A stretch of 64,000 bases of DNA, from the NCBI RefSeq assembly GCF_033958435.1, contig NC_134138.1:177242798-177306797 (forward strand), written 5' to 3'. The translations under genes and the position numbers were made by a program. Source of the DNA: Carettochelys insculpta (Eukaryota; Chordata; Testudines; Carettochelyidae). The notes below the pieces were generated by a model that was not told the DNA's origin, did not search any database, and saw nothing but the letters and a program-made list of their open reading frames with translations. This document shows positions 11,662 to 23,698 of the stretch, piece after piece (within the stretch, counting starts at the first letter, position 1; each line of letters begins with the position of its first letter).

Positions 11662-11863
11662 TCTGTCTTGAGATCAAAACTTCTAGCTGGCTCCAGGAGT
11701 ACCCCAGTTGTCCTTCAATCTCAGTAGATCTACTCCACATTGTCTGAGGTCTTCCTCTTCTCATTTACTTTGAGGGTTCCATGTGAGAGCTTGATGGAGC
11801 ATGCTGGATGATGGCTAGGCCACACTCTTAGAAAACCATCCCCCCCCCCCCCCCGTTTTTCTC

Positions 11864-12710
11864 TTAATTTGAATGTGATTCTTGTCCTGCTCCATTCCAA
11901 AGTTCCTCATTGGTTACGAAGTCTTGCCATTTGATGCAAAGGATGTGTCTCAGGCATCTGTTTATGGATATCTGTATCCTGCAATTAGAAGACTTTTTAG
12001 TATGCCAGGTCTCGCATCCATACAAGAGCACACTCTTCATATTTGTGTTGAAGAGCCACAGTTTCATCTTTGTACATATTATTTGTGAACTCCATATGGG
12101 ATGAAGAGTCTTGAGTGCAGTTGTTGCTTTCCCTATCCTGGCATTAATATCCTTGTCTGTTCCTCCTTCTCCACTCATAATACTCCCCAAGTGGGTGAAC
12201 TTCTCCACACCTTCCAAGTCATCCCCTTCCAGTGTAATGTTGTTGTTTGATGTACTGGGTGATCCTCATTGTCTTGGTCTTTCCCTTGTTAATGCTCAAT
12301 ACAGTCAGTGGGGCAATTTTGCCGAGTGTTGTAACCTTTTCTTCCCTCCTTTCATGTTGGTGTGAAAGGAGGGTGACATTGATTTTGCTGATAATGTCCT
12401 CTAGCTATTTGAAAAGTGTCCACTGAATGCCCCATTGCTGGCCATCTGTTGTCCTGCTCATAATCCAGTCCAGTGTGATAAAGAACAGGAAAGCTGACAA
12501 TAGGCACCCTTGTCGCACCCCTGAGAGGATGACGAAGAATTCTGTCAAGACACCATTGTGAACAACTTGGCATGCCAAGGGTTTATATGTTGAACGGATC
12601 AATAATTTTGAATGGGATGCCAGGGTGCTGCAGCAGTTTCCACAAGGTGTCTCTATCAATGCTGTCAAAGACTTCTTTGAAGTCTGTGAAGGTTACATAC
12701 AAGGGGGAGT
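11864..12710 (-). pseudogene. Non-CR1 LINE reverse transcriptase fragment
   Basis: Two minus-strand blocks read as the reverse transcriptase of an RTE-like LINE. Block one (about 12405-12668) has the GVRQGCLLS motif followed by LDWIM. Block two (about 11864-12217) has FTHLGSIMS and VLLYGCETW, typical of the region downstream of the catalytic site. The catalytic FADD region between them (about 12220-12400) is decayed and frameshifted. It is inserted in the CR1 element and is clearly dead. The clade name is tentative. Confidence 0.7.
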
Positions 12711-13033
12711 TCCACTCAAGTGACTGTTCTTATTATTAGAGTATGATATTACTATCCATAAAGATTCTATGGAACAGTTTGATTTATTTATGATTTTTAC
12801 TTCATTTGACTCTACGCATTCTTTCACATATATTGCCATTCCCCCACCAACATGACTTGTTCTGTTCTTCCAATGTATTTTGTACGCTGAAATTACAAAA
12901 TATCCCATTGATTATCCTCATTGCTCCACGTTTCTGTGATGCCTATTATATCAATATCCTCATTCAATATGAGGCACTCTAATTTACCCATCTTATTATT
13001 TAGAGTTCTAGAGTTTGTATATGAACTTTTAAG

Positions 13034-14694
13034 GGTCTGATCCTGCAAACTCTTTCTATGCCACACTGTGCCTAGTAGCCTGGGTTTACATAATTGAGCC
13101 TAACAGAGTATATTAGTTAAACATGCACCCATATAGTCTCAGTCATATCTAATTATTTTTGTTCACATTTAATAAACTACAATTGTTTTAATCCCTTTTT
13201 TATTCTTTATTATTCTAGCAACAGTTATTCATGGGTGGGTGTTTTCTCATTTTACCTTGGGTGGTTTCTTATATTGTGCTCATCAGTATGTTAGCTGAGC
13301 ACCTTGCAGAATCAGGAAATTCAACAAAGGAACAAAGGCTGATCTTTACACCTTTCTAATGCCCTCTTCTTCAGCTAACATTGTCTTGAGAATGTGAGTG
13401 GGGGTTTTATTTGTATCTTTAAGTTCCTGTGTTATATCTATTTTTAACCCTGAGGGAAAATAAGATTGAAAAAAAAAATTACCCTGTTTTTGAATTGGCT
13501 TATAGCAGTTCCTGTGGGAGATGATTTCAGGCTATTCCCAAACCATCCACTAAGACAGCCTTATCATCATACAAATGTTGCCCTTTTAGCTAGATAGTTC
13601 AGTTGTTCCTGACAGCAGAACCAGTGAGAGTTGTGGACCCAGGTGATCAGGACAGATTTTATGTTCCGTGGTTGAATGACTGAATCATTTTAAACAAGAG
13701 GATGACACATAAGGGGTGATTAATGTGCTTCTGGCACAAATTTTCAGTTGAGTAATCAGGGAAACATTGAGACTGTTTTGTTTGTTTTTTTTTTCCCCCC
13801 ACAAACATCCATTGGCTATGAACAATTAATTATAAGCCCACAAATAACAGCTAACCAAGTTCATTACTTATATTCTCAAATCACTTTCTTATTACTCAAC
13901 CAGCCTTACAGATACATCTATAAAATTTAAGACCTGGAATTAATTTGAAATATAATAATTTTATGGATATATTTATAATTGCAGTGTCAGTTCATAGTTA
14001 CAAAGGATTACATCCACTGAACTCAGTGGTTACTATTATATCTAAGATCAAAAATTGATTGTGATAATTTCAGTTGCTATAGCAGTCCTTAAGCTAAGTA
14101 ACAGCTTTATACTGAGTCCCATGAGTAGGGCCAGGAAATAAAACTGACTAATTTACCAGCACTTCTTATTCTTATACATTTATCATAAAACCATATTTTC
14201 ATGCAGTCTAATTTAGTGTCCTGTCTTAAATGCAGAAGAATAAAAATAAATGTTGTTTAAATATTTCCCTATGATAAAAAACATTGAATTTAGGCAAATG
14301 TTCTTTGACTATTACTTACTGGATTAAATGAGTTCAGTCCTAACATATATATCATGCAAAATATAAGATCTCGGGGACCAAATTCTACCTTGGTGTAACT
14401 AGACTGGCTTCAAAAGAGTCTGCAATACTTAAGTCAAAGGTAAATATGGCTGTAAAACTTTTATATGTATATTTCCTCATATGCAAATGTGTTCACACTA
14501 CAGAGTAAGAAATGCTAATAAATGCTGAATGGAGAACTGAATGTTAATTTAGTCAGATATTTTATTAACTTTTAAGAAACATATTGATGGAGCAAATATT
14601 TAATGACAGAGGCACTAGGAATTCTCTAATAACTTCCTGGGAGTTGTTCATGTGGAACTATTAATCAATGTCAGATACATTTGAAACAAATCTT
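13034..14694. other. No recognised feature
   Basis: AT-rich sequence without a recognisable gene, inverted-repeat element or RNA. Open frames are short and lack domain signatures. Confidence 0.5.
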
Positions 14695-14813
14695 AGAGTC
14701 TACTAATGCCTTGCATGTTGAATAGTAACAAAGAGGAAGCCGTGCTAGTCTATACACTATCAAAACAAAAAGCAGTCAAGTAGCACTTTAAAGACTAGCA
14801 AAATGGTTTATTA

Positions 14814-14850
14814 GGTGAGCTTTCGTGGGACAGACCCACTTCTTCAGACC
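14814..14850 (-). ncRNA. Hammerhead-like motif, copy in left arm
   Basis: Read on the minus strand: GGT, CTGAAGAA, stem GTGGG, loop TCTGT, stem CCCAC, GAAAGCTC, ACC. The outer pair GGT/ACC replaces AGCAT/ATGCT of the first copy, and the inner stem has G:C where that copy has A:T. Confidence 0.55.
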
Positions 14851-14900
14851 ATAGCCAGACCAGAACAGACTCAATATATAGTCTGTTCTGGTCTGGCTAT

Positions 14901-14937
14901 GGTCTGAAGAAGTGGGTCTATCCCACGAAAGCTCACC
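14901..14937 (+). ncRNA. Hammerhead-like motif, copy in right arm
   Basis: Same layout as the left arm on the opposite strand, with a loop change TCTAT. The two copies would be antisense to each other in one transcript. Confidence 0.55.
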
Positions 14938-15021
14938 TAATAAACCATTTTGCTAGTCTTTAAAGTGTTACTTGACTGCTTTTTGTTTTGAGAGTCTACT
15001 AAGATCTGGAATTCACTAATG

Positions 15022-15899
15022 CACGCTTTCCCAAACTGGGGGGCGTTCCCCCCCCAGGGGTCATGAAGCTCCAGGGGGGTGCAAGGCAACCAAGCCCCTC
15101 CCAATCATTCCCCCCACCTGAAGAAAGATCCGGCCTTTGCTTCCGACTCTGAGCCCCTGCCATTTTACGTGGGTGACCTGGTGAAGCCACTATAAAAAGC
15201 AGGCAGCCAGCAAAGACTCACATGGAGCTGTCTGCCTTCTGCAAATGAGAGTGAGTGTGGGTTGCAGGGGAGGGTGGGGTTAGATGCAGGGCTGGGGAGT
15301 TCCTGGCTTTGTGGGGGGGTGGGGGAGGGACTTGGATGGGCAGCTTGCAGGACTTATGGGACTCAGGCAGCTGGCCCTGGCATAGCAGGGTTTGGGCGGC
15401 TGGCCACAGCGGCATGGGGCTTAGGCTGGTGGGTGGGTGGCTGGCCCTGGCAGTGTGGGGCTCAGGTGGCTTGGGATGGCAGGTGGGCAGCTGGTCCTGG
15501 CAGTGTAAGGCTTGGGTGGGTGGCTTGGGTGGTTGGCCCACTGCTGGGGTGGGTGGCTGGTGGGCAGGTGGCTGGTCTGGGCAGTGCAGGGCTCAGGTGG
15601 CTGGTGGGTAGGTGGATGGCTGGCCATGGCAGCTGCCAGGTGAGCTGGCGGCTCTGGCAGCACAGGTCTCAGGCAGGCAGGCGGCTGGCATGGGCAGCTG
15701 TGGAGATTGGCATGGGGCTCAGGCAGCTGGCCAGCTGGGGCTGTACCAGGCAATCACAAGGGGCTAAGAAAAACTATTTGTGCTTATTTGAAATTGTAAG
15801 TAATATTTTATGTCAAGCTTTTGTGTTTATTTCAAATTACAAATTGATTTTTTTGTTAAGGGTCGGGGTTGGCTGCTGATAAAGATGTGGGAACCACTG
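15022..15899 (+). mobile_element. hAT-type non-autonomous transposon, 8-bp duplication
   Basis: A perfect 8-bp duplication CACTAATG flanks the element (15014-15021 and 15900-15907). The ends are CACGCTTTCCCAAACT and GGGAACCACTG, matching the CAGTGGTTCCC type of hAT terminus. The interior holds a segment with CTGCCATTTTACGTGGGT (near 15156), then a GC-rich minisatellite built on GGCTGGCCCTGGCAG-like units (about 15380-15750), then an AT-rich tail. Long frames in the minisatellite are compositional. An inverted relative lies at 40588-41566. No transposase is present. Confidence 0.85.
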
Positions 15900-16311
15900 C
15901 ACTAATGCATGATGTCAATAGCCAGGAAATGCAAATATTAAGCCTCTACAGTAACATTAACTTGGCCACGTTGTATATCAGATATGTTTTATGGTGCACA
16001 TTGAGCCACACAAAAATAGCAAGTGATTTATTGAGTTTTAGTTTACTATTATATACGGTTCAAGTTCTGGTTCTTAAATAAAGAACAAGCAGCTCAATTA
16101 AGTTTGTGAGAAAAGTTAAAATAATGTTTTTTAAAAATTGAGGAGCCCCTGCAATTAGAAGTAAACTTGAAAGATCAGCTCCTACCAAGAAAATATGAAT
16201 GGAAAAGACTGACTCTGTGCAATGTGGTAAAGTTGACATGGGAACATTAACTTTCGCACTGCCGGACTAACTCTGCTTGGATGTTGGATTTTGCTAGTTT
16301 ATTTCCCAATG
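15900..16311. other. No recognised feature
   Basis: AT-rich sequence following the hAT duplication. No gene or repeat was recognised. Confidence 0.5.
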
Positions 16312-16520
16312 GGCTTGTCTACACTAGCCCCCTCCTTCAAAGAGGGCATGTAAACGAGCCCGATCAGTGAACAGCAATGAGGTGCTGCACTGCATATAAA
16401 GCCCCTTTTTAACATAATTCCCACTGCGCGAACTTCAAAGTTGCTGACTTCGAAATGGCGGCAAGCAGTCTAGCTGCAGGCACTTGGAAGTACTCATGCT
16501 ACTTCGAAGTTCCCTTACTC
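16312..16520. mobile_element. MITE, left part only
   Basis: The left end GGCTTGTCTACACTAGCCCC is followed by internal CTTCAAAGAGGG and CTTCGAAATGG words shared with the other elements. The right terminal repeat is absent and the boundary near 16520 is approximate. Confidence 0.6.
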
Positions 16521-18036
16521 CCAAAACATTTAAAAAGACAAAAAACAAAGTCCTCAGTTTATCAAGTACAATTACCAAGTTTATCAAGTCTGCATACGCT
16601 AGTTTGGATACATAGGATGATTATATGTTCTTCCTCCTTAGCTTGAGAGGTATCTGTGAGCTGCAACGGTCCTTGATGTGTCGTTTGTGTTTGAGATTTA
16701 ATGAAGTCTCTATTTACTTACAGATATGCCTCCATGGGGTTTCTCAGCGAAACACAGCACACAACACAGGAAAGGTAATTGAGCCACTGTGCCAAAAACA
16801 TGTTCTATTCATTCATAGCATGAGCAGCATCAACACAAGATGACTCTGGACTGAATACTGCCTCAGTAATGTTTCAGCTCAATTTTAGAGATGCCACTTT
16901 CATGATGAGAAAATAAATCTCTGGGCTACTTTGGCCTGTGCTCTGGAAAATTCCAGAAAAGTGCTATCTTATTGCAGCTGAGGTAACACTGGTCTGATAT
17001 ATCATATAGGACAGTTGGGCTGTTTTCATATGCTAGCCCTTCTTACTTATTATCAACCAGTGCTATATTTTGTGCTGGTACTTGCCAGTACTTGGCACTT
17101 TGGCAGCCCCAGTTGCAGGATTGTCTGGGTGAGAGGTGGGAGTGAGGGAGCCAGCTGAGTACCAGTGCCTCTTTTTTTTTTTTTTTTTTTTCAATCAACT
17201 TTGTCTGAATTCAAAGCAATGAACTGCAAATGAATAAACAACTATCATTACCCCCTGAACAATCAAGTCCCCAGGACAAAGATTCTCTTAAACAATAAAA
17301 AGAGCCGTGAGAAAAAAAATCAGACAGAAAATTAATTCATATTGGCATTTACAAATTGTTCAGATATTTACTTATTTTTGTTGATTGAAACTGGGTCTTT
17401 CAAAAAATTGACTGCAATGTGGTAGTGACACACACTGGGTGCATGTGAGCAAGTTACATCATCTACGATGTATTTCTAGCACCAGTTACAGCCAGATTTT
17501 CAAGAGTTACACAAACATTTGCTTGGTGTATAGTTGTATTGGCGTGGCAGAGTGCTTTTTATTATCTGAAGAGCTATGTTAGTTGACCTGGCTGTGGGGA
17601 TTGTTACTTTCTCCACATATGTAACCACATTGGACAGGCATGGCATGCATTTAACTGCTATTATATCCTCTGTCACTCTACTCCAGCATGTTATTCAAAC
17701 TTTCCGTTACAGAATAGTCTTGCTAGTCACATCATTTTATGTGCAATAATTACAATTTATTGTGACAACCGTTATCTTTCAAAAAATGATATACTGTAGT
17801 TCTAAGGACCTCAGAGAATGTTACAAACATTCATGAAGCCTCGATTCATTTCTGTAAGCATGATCCTCATTTTAAAAATGGGAGATTGAGGCATAGGGAG
17901 GTGCAGTTGCCGGATGTCACAAAGCAAGTCAGAAGAAGAACCACGAATAGAACCTGACTGCAATTCTTGTTCTCTAATCATTACATCATGTTTACCTCAC
18001 ACTCCAGGATCTCAGCAACAGATCACAAACCACTAA
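16521..18036. other. No recognised gene; poly(T) tract at about 17171-17201
   Basis: No gene or known repeat was recognised apart from the T run. It is AT-rich throughout. Confidence 0.5.
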
Positions 18037-18277
18037 ACTAGATTGACATAATGAAAAAGCAGCTCAGTAGTACTTTAAAGGCTAACAAAGTAATTTGTTA
18101 GGTGATGAGCTTTCGTGGGACAGACCCACTTCTTCAGATCAAAGAAGTGGATCTGTCCCACGAAAGCTCATCACCTAATAAATTATTTTGTTAGCCTTTA
18201 AAGTGCTACTGAACTGCTTTTTTGTTTTGATAAATTATAGACTAAGACAACTATTTCTCTGTTACTAGATTGACATA
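18037..18277. mobile_element. Foldback Penelope-like insertion with 14-bp target-site duplication
   Basis: ACTAGATTGACATA occurs at 18037-18050 and 18264-18277. Between them are inverted arms, about 18053-18139 and about 18141-18228, both carrying the tail blocks (AGCTTTCGTGGGACAGACCC and its complement). The right arm continues past TTTTGTTTTGA to a decayed terminal block with TATAGACTAAGAC. Confidence 0.85.
18104..18140 (-). ncRNA. Hammerhead-like motif in left arm
   Basis: On the minus strand: GAT, CTGAAGAA, GTGGG-TCTGT-CCCAC, GAAAGCTC, ATC. The outer stem is now GAT/ATC, a third pairing variant. The right arm (18141-18172) lacks the CTGA half and carries a mismatch in the hairpin, so only the left copy is intact. 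Confidence 0.5.
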
Positions 18278-19332
18278 GGCTAGCAAACAGAATGAGGGGA
18301 CTAAAATATTTAAAACAGATAGAATGTCATGTAAATGCTGTCCAGTTTTTGCTATACAGTAACAGGGCTTTAGAATTGGGACCCTTGCCTCTCAAAAGAA
18401 TGTTGATTATTCTTCAATCATTCACAATTAATAAGGTGGCCAATGCTATGACAGGTAAATATGCATCGTATCTAATAATAACACACTTTATTGAAGAGTT
18501 TATAGCAAATACATACTTTATTTAGAAGATAGCAGTGAGAACATTCTGTATTGTTTACCAATCAGTATAATACAGACACCCGTAATCTCTTCATCTTTAA
18601 AATACGAGGAAATTAATTTTTAAGGGAGAAATCCTCAATGTACTTTATCAATGGTACTAGTCATTTTTTTTCCTTTGTGCATTAATAAAATCATAAAATA
18701 TCATCCTGTGTTTACCAGCAGTTAGGAAACTAAAAGCTATTTATTGGACTAGATGAGCACATAAGCCATGAAGTTTAAGTTCAGAATTCGTTTTACGCAT
18801 ACCCTAAGGATGAACTATACAGTCACACAGGCATTTCAGCTACACATATGTCTAGAGTAGATTCAAAAAAAGTTTCTCTCTCCAAAGTTACCAGCATAAA
18901 ATGAAGCATTCAAAAATCAAGATTAAATCCACTTGGGAAAAAGGTATCATATCAAGGTAGCATTTCACTAAGTCACTCTCTTTTTTTTGCTAAGTTCTGT
19001 TTCTTTTCTGGAGATCTGCCATCCCAGACCTGTAGAACATGCAAAGCTGAAGATCTCTCCTTTTCTAAGAATGGCAAAATGTTGTCAATCATAAGATGCA
19101 GAGCTAAAAACACTGCCAGCTGCTCAATTTAATGAAAATTTTTGAGTTAAATCAGAGGAAAGATTTTGGCTTAGGATCAGAAAAATATTGAACTGCAGTA
19201 TTTAGCTTAAAAGAAGAAAACCTCAAATGGAGCAGAGGTAAAATATTTAACATACATATGTTTCCCATAAAGTCAATCTAGAATAGTTTACAATAATAAA
19301 AAGCTCCTCCTTTGAACAAGTCTTAATATTAT
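18278..19332. other. No recognised feature
   Basis: AT-rich sequence. No gene, RNA or repeat family was recognised. Confidence 0.5.
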
Positions 19333-19660
19333 GGCTAGGGCTACACCACAGAGGTAATTTGAAATAAGATATTTCACAACAGCTATTTCAAAATATTATT
19401 TTTGAATTAACACAGCTACACACAATGTATTTTGATATAGCACCTAGCTATTTTGAAATAGCATTTCCAGACATGTAGCACTATTTCAAATAGTGCTATT
19501 GGGCACCATTATGGCTTATTTTGAAAAAGTGATATTTCATGTTTTAATAGTCCATATTTCAAACTACCCCTTTTGAAATAGGTGCTATTCTTCCTGCAAT
19601 GAGGGTTAGTGATCTCAAAAGAGGCATGCAAATGTAGGCACAACCAAAATGTATTTCAAA
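19333..19660. mobile_element. Degraded MITE, left end preserved
   Basis: It starts GGCTAGGGCTACACCACAG, then has repeated ATTTTGAAATAG-like words as in the 2625-2972 relic. The right terminus is not recognisable. Confidence 0.5.
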
Positions 19661-20995
19661 ATAGCACCCAGTACAGCAGGCCCAAAGAGAGAAACTAGAC
19701 ATGAGGCCTGTGCGTTTGTATCCTTTGCAGCCCCCTCTCCTCCCACATATGGGCCTGATCACACTATAAAATAAGCAACATGTATTCCTAAAAATGTAAA
19801 CTTAATTCAAAAAAGTTTGTCCAGGATATTGCAGGACACAGTCAAACTGCAACAACCTCTTTTGAGGACATCCCACACAGGCTGCAAGGCTCTAGCCATC
19901 AGCTTTCTCCCAGGAGGAACCCACAAGTATTTACTTACAACAAAAGCATTCCATAACACACATTTATTAAGAAGTGGAAATGGTTTATATGCACGTGAGT
20001 CTAACCGGATATCACCCATCTTCCACAAGGAGACCCTAGTGGATTTCAAAGTGCTTCAAACCCTTTCATCAGGGTCTTTCCTGGCTACAGTCTCATGTCA
20101 GTTGTTGGATATAATGAGAATGACCCTTCCCCTGTACTAGGCTGTCACTTCACACAGTTCAGAGTTCTTCATTTGCTGGACCTCTTGACTTGGTCAAAAG
20201 AAGTATATGCAGTTTAGGGTGTTTCTTCTACAGACTTCTTTACCTGTCTAGGGATTTAAATTAAGTACCCACTAGCGATGTTTGTTCCCAGTAAAATTCA
20301 TGTTTCTCAACTTCCCCATAGTCATTGCATTATCATGTTTCAAGGATGCAGGTAACCCTTTTACCTCTGGCAGGTAACAATACAAGTGGAGAAGAAAAAC
20401 TAAATCAGATGTTTCCCTGTTCTCCACATATAGAATTGCATTCCTTTGATTTGAATGGATTTTAATATTTTCTTTGCTGATTTCTGTTCCCTTCTCCTAT
20501 TTGAATGGAAGCATTTGAGAAATGAAACAGCAGATGAACCAATTTAGTGGAATTTAGGAACACTTTGCTTATTACTAAACAGTAAACATTTAGGATATGA
20601 TAATTATTGCTAAGCTCGGTATGTGTTTTGGAAACAAAAATGAAAAAAAAATGATATGAGACAATGGCCAAATTCTTCTTCAGAGTACAGCTGTAATGAA
20701 ACAGAAAAGTGGTTCATTAACTTCCATTTCTTCCCTTTGTGTTTCACAATTAGTTTATAATAAGATACAGTTTGATTTGAGTAATGCTTGAGCCTTTTCA
20801 GAGCTTTGTAACCAAGATGAATCTATCAGACTGAACTGGCTAAGTCCATCATTGGTGAAATAGTTGTTTGCATATTTCAGAGTTATAAGAATAACTAAGA
20901 CCAGACTTTGGCCCACTGTCTGACATGTTTCAGCTTTGTTTCCAAATTGTTTACCAACATTTAGCCATGTAGTACGTACGGATACAGCATGACAA
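19661..20995. other. No recognised feature
   Basis: Unique-looking sequence without domains, inverted repeats or RNA genes that I can recognise. Confidence 0.5.
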
Positions 20996-20997
20996 TA

Positions 20998-21701
20998 CAC
21001 TCATCCCTCTCTATATGAGCACAATTGGTTCCCAACTTTGCTTGTAGGCGAAAACTCTTAAGCGGGACATTAAATTACTGTTAAAATACATGTAAGTGTC
21101 CGATTGGTTCCTAATGCTCCAAACTAAGCAGAGTGGCAGCAGGTGGCACTGCTTTGGAAAGGTAAGTGAACCTTGGGTTGCGGGGGGGTTGGAGATGGTT
21201 AAAGGCTGGGGGCAGTTTGGGGCCATGAGTTGGGGGGAGGGTTAAAAACCTGCAAGCAGCTCTTGTGGAAGAGGTGGTGGCTTGTTCCTCCTGGCTGCAG
21301 CAGAGGTACCTGGGAGCAGGGGTGCAGTGGGCAGGGAGGTTCAGAAGGGGACAGGGTGGGTGTTGGGAGTGGGCGGGGGATGCACAGGGAGCTGTGGGCT
21401 GGGGGAATGTTGGGACCAGGTGGGGCAGGGCAAGGGGGATGTGCAGGGTGTTGCTGCAGGGGGAGTGTTGGGATCGGGCTGGGTAGAACTGAGGATCTCC
21501 CAGCACCCCAGCCAGGGACCCTGCGGCAGGCTCGGCTCCAGCCGTGGGGCTACAGGTCTCCCCGCGCCCTGGCCAGGGACCCTGTGGCCAGCTTGTATGA
21601 GCAGGGGAAGTTCACTTGGATAGTGAACAGTGGTAAGTATATGCCTCCCTCATTTTAGTGAGTACTCGTAAGCAGAGTACTCATTAAAAGAGGGATGAGT
21701 G
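20998..21701 (+). mobile_element. pogo/Tigger-like MITE flanked by TA
   Basis: TA duplicates lie at 20996-20997 and 21702-21703. The ends CACTCATCCCTCTCTATATG and AAAAGAGGGATGAGTG are inverted repeats, and the subterminal GAGCACAATTGGTTCCCAAC and ACGAG-type words resemble Tigger elements. The interior is GC-rich and non-coding; open frames there are compositional. A copy in the opposite orientation lies at 38358-39186. Confidence 0.8.
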
Positions 21702-21703
21702 TA

Positions 21704-22029
21704 TTCCAAACAAATACACTTCAGCATAATCAAATGATGGAAGGACTACACAAATGTATGGATTATTCAGTACTGACCCCCATTTATTCATGCACATGTT
21801 ATAGCACTGTCATTTACTCATGGATAGAAATGATCACAGAAGCAAACAATATACTAGTCATTCACCTAATTAGTCAGTCGCTGGTTCATTCATTTTGTTG
21901 AATCAGTCACTTGTTCTTGGAGGCTTAGAATATGATCTCACTTTCACCTGTAAGAAGTAGGAGTTCCTCCAATTAAATGAATGGCATCACACAGCTTTAG
22001 ATCAGTGGAATCAAGACCTCAGTCTCTTA
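21704..22029. other. No recognised feature
   Basis: Short AT-rich unique interval between two transposons. Confidence 0.5.
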
Positions 22030-22469
22030 GGCTATGGTTACACTAGTGAGTTTTGCTGGCAAAACGCCAGTTTTGTCAACATAACTTGTGGAGTGTGCAT
22101 GCACAAAATGGGATTTGTCAACAGTATCTTGACAAAATACAGCACTTTTGAGGCAGAACTCTGTCGGCAAAGCTTTGAGGCATAATGCTGCTGTCAACAG
22201 ATTCTGTCAACAAAAAGGCTGTGTAAATGTCCCCGGGGGGCCTCTCTTGACAGACAGGGCATCTGCAACAGTAGGCAGCCCTATCTGCTGTGCTTCTGGG
22301 TGCTTGTTTTGTTGAGAGAGCAGCCGGGCAGCCTGGCTGCTCTGTCAACAGAGCAGAGCACTCTCCCGATTGGCTTTTCTGGGTGGCTGAACTGTCAACA
22401 GAAGTTTTGTCGGGAAATCTCTTCCAACAGCGACTTCTGTCGACAGAACACTGTAGTAAAACCATAGGC
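22030..22469. mobile_element. MITE of the TTTTGTCAACA type
   Basis: Left GGCTATGGTTACACTAGTGA and right CACTGTAGTAAAACCATAGG are inverted termini. The interior is rich in TCTGTCGACAGA/TTTGTCAACA words that form hairpins. It is non-coding. It is related to the elements at 22473 and 58092. Confidence 0.7.
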
Positions 22470-22472
22470 ACT

Positions 22473-22749
22473 GGCTATGTCTAGATTGAAAAGATTTGTC
22501 GGCAAAAGATACACAAATTGCACATCACGTTTGCGTATCTCCTGATGACAGTTCCAGCAGGAGAGGCTTTCCTGATATTTGGCCCGTCTACATGGGGGCC
22601 AAATGTCAGGAAACCCTCCTGTGCCAACACATTCCTCCTTCCTAGTGGAATGAGGATGACTGGGATGTCGGCAAAAGTCTCCCTCAGCGGCAGACTTCTG
22701 TCGGCAGACCTCCGGGTTCCCGACAGAAGTCTGCAAGCTAGACGTAGCC
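22473..22749. mobile_element. MITE of the TTTGTCGGCAAA type
   Basis: The left end GGCTATGTCTAGATTGAAA and right end GCAAGCTAGACGTAGCC are inverted repeats. TTTGTCGGCAAAAG and CGACAGAAGTCTG words form internal hairpins. It lies 3 bp from the preceding element, so the two are effectively tandem. Confidence 0.7.
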
Positions 22750-23444
22750 TTTGATGTCAAACAACTGCAAAAGAACTCTTTGAAATGACCCTGAACTATT
22801 TTGAGGCATTACATAGGACACAAGCCTCAGTTGGCCCTCTGTACAAGGGTAAATTGCCTTGAAGCTATTAGATCAGATTCTGGTCTCAGATATTTTTAAA
22901 CACATGTTGGAATAACAGCAAAATATGATTTGTAGAATAGATTTTAGCAGTTGTTTAGCTGTCTAGTGGACAGCAGTCCATGAAAACAGGTATCAATATC
23001 AGTGCATGCAGAGTACTGACTTTCCTTTAAAAATGTTTCTGGCTAAAATTCAATGCATGTAATTGGTCAGTTAATTTTTCCAAATTAGAGGCTTCATGCC
23101 CAACATTATAGCCCCGAAGTTGCCCATCATTAATGCATATACTAATTGTCAAGATTCTAGTTCAAATGAAGCACGGTAATTACCTGTGCCAGTCACTCAT
23201 GCTGTTACAAGTTCTATATTATTGTGAAGTAAAGCTGGATATACAATGCTGTTGTATTTTGGATATTTTTAAATTCAAAAAATCACTTCGTGGTATACTG
23301 TGAAAATAATAATGCTTTCAATATAAAACATGAAATCTCTTATTTGATACCCACTGATTCAGGAACAAAGTACTGTATGTGATGGTTTCCCTACACTGAT
23401 AAAAGTGCAATCTTTGTTTCCACTATTTCTGTCTGAGACATGTA
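22750..23444. other. No recognised feature
   Basis: AT-rich unique-looking sequence. Confidence 0.5.
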
Positions 23445-23698
23445 GGCCAAGTTTATACTAGCCCCCTCCTTTCGCAAGGGATATGGTTTTGGGAAGAAGG
23501 GGCTTTTGAAATCGGGGTCCTTTTGAAAGGCCCCCATCTCCACGGGCAGCATGTATTTAGAAAGCAGCACTTTCGAATTGCGCATGGCTGCCATTATGCT
23601 AATGAAGCACTGCATATTCATGGCAGTGACTTATTAGCATCTTCCCAACTGCCTCATTCATATGCCCCCTTTCGGAGGGGGCATGTGTAGACACAGCC
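23445..23698. mobile_element. MITE
   Basis: The left end GGCCAAGTTTATACTAGCCC and right end GGGGGCATGTGTAGACACAGCC-type end are inverted repeats, with CCTTTCGCAAGGG and CCCTTTCGGAGGGG hairpins inside each end. No coding sequence is present. Confidence 0.75.

Larger units (their letters stand above)
6985..13033 (-). mobile_element. CR1 LINE, minus strand, interrupted by nested insertions
   Basis: Three collinear pieces, at 6985-7088, 7312-8945 and about 12717-13033, read as one CR1 non-LTR retrotransposon on the minus strand. The right piece encodes an endonuclease segment (GGMAIYVKE). Reverse transcriptase sequence in the left-middle piece includes a KAFDKV motif near 7490-7540. The left piece resembles the CR1 3' untranslated part. 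Many stops and indels show it is dead. The identification rests on close agreement with the turtle CR1 as I remember it. The interruptions are a MITE (7089-7311), a Myb-bearing transposon (8990-11367), a second MITE (11369-11661) and another LINE fragment (about 11864-12710), giving a relative age order. Confidence 0.85.
14695..15002. mobile_element. Foldback Penelope-like insertion with 12-bp target-site duplication
   Basis: The duplication AGAGTCTACTAA occurs at 14695-14706 and 14991-15002. Between them two inverted arms (14761-14871 and 14880-14990) pair almost perfectly around an 8-bp spacer. The left arm extends further to the terminal block seen as GCCGTGCTAGTCTATACAC (minus strand). 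The right arm stops at TTTTTGTTTTG. Each arm carries a hammerhead-like motif. The duplication length and the lack of transposon termini fit target-primed retrotransposition. Confidence 0.85.

Noticed and set aside
15255..15880. Long overlapping open frames rich in Trp/Gly or Pro/Cys
   Set aside because: They fall in the GC-rich minisatellite of a hAT element, are open on both strands and repeat with the DNA unit. No domain is seen.
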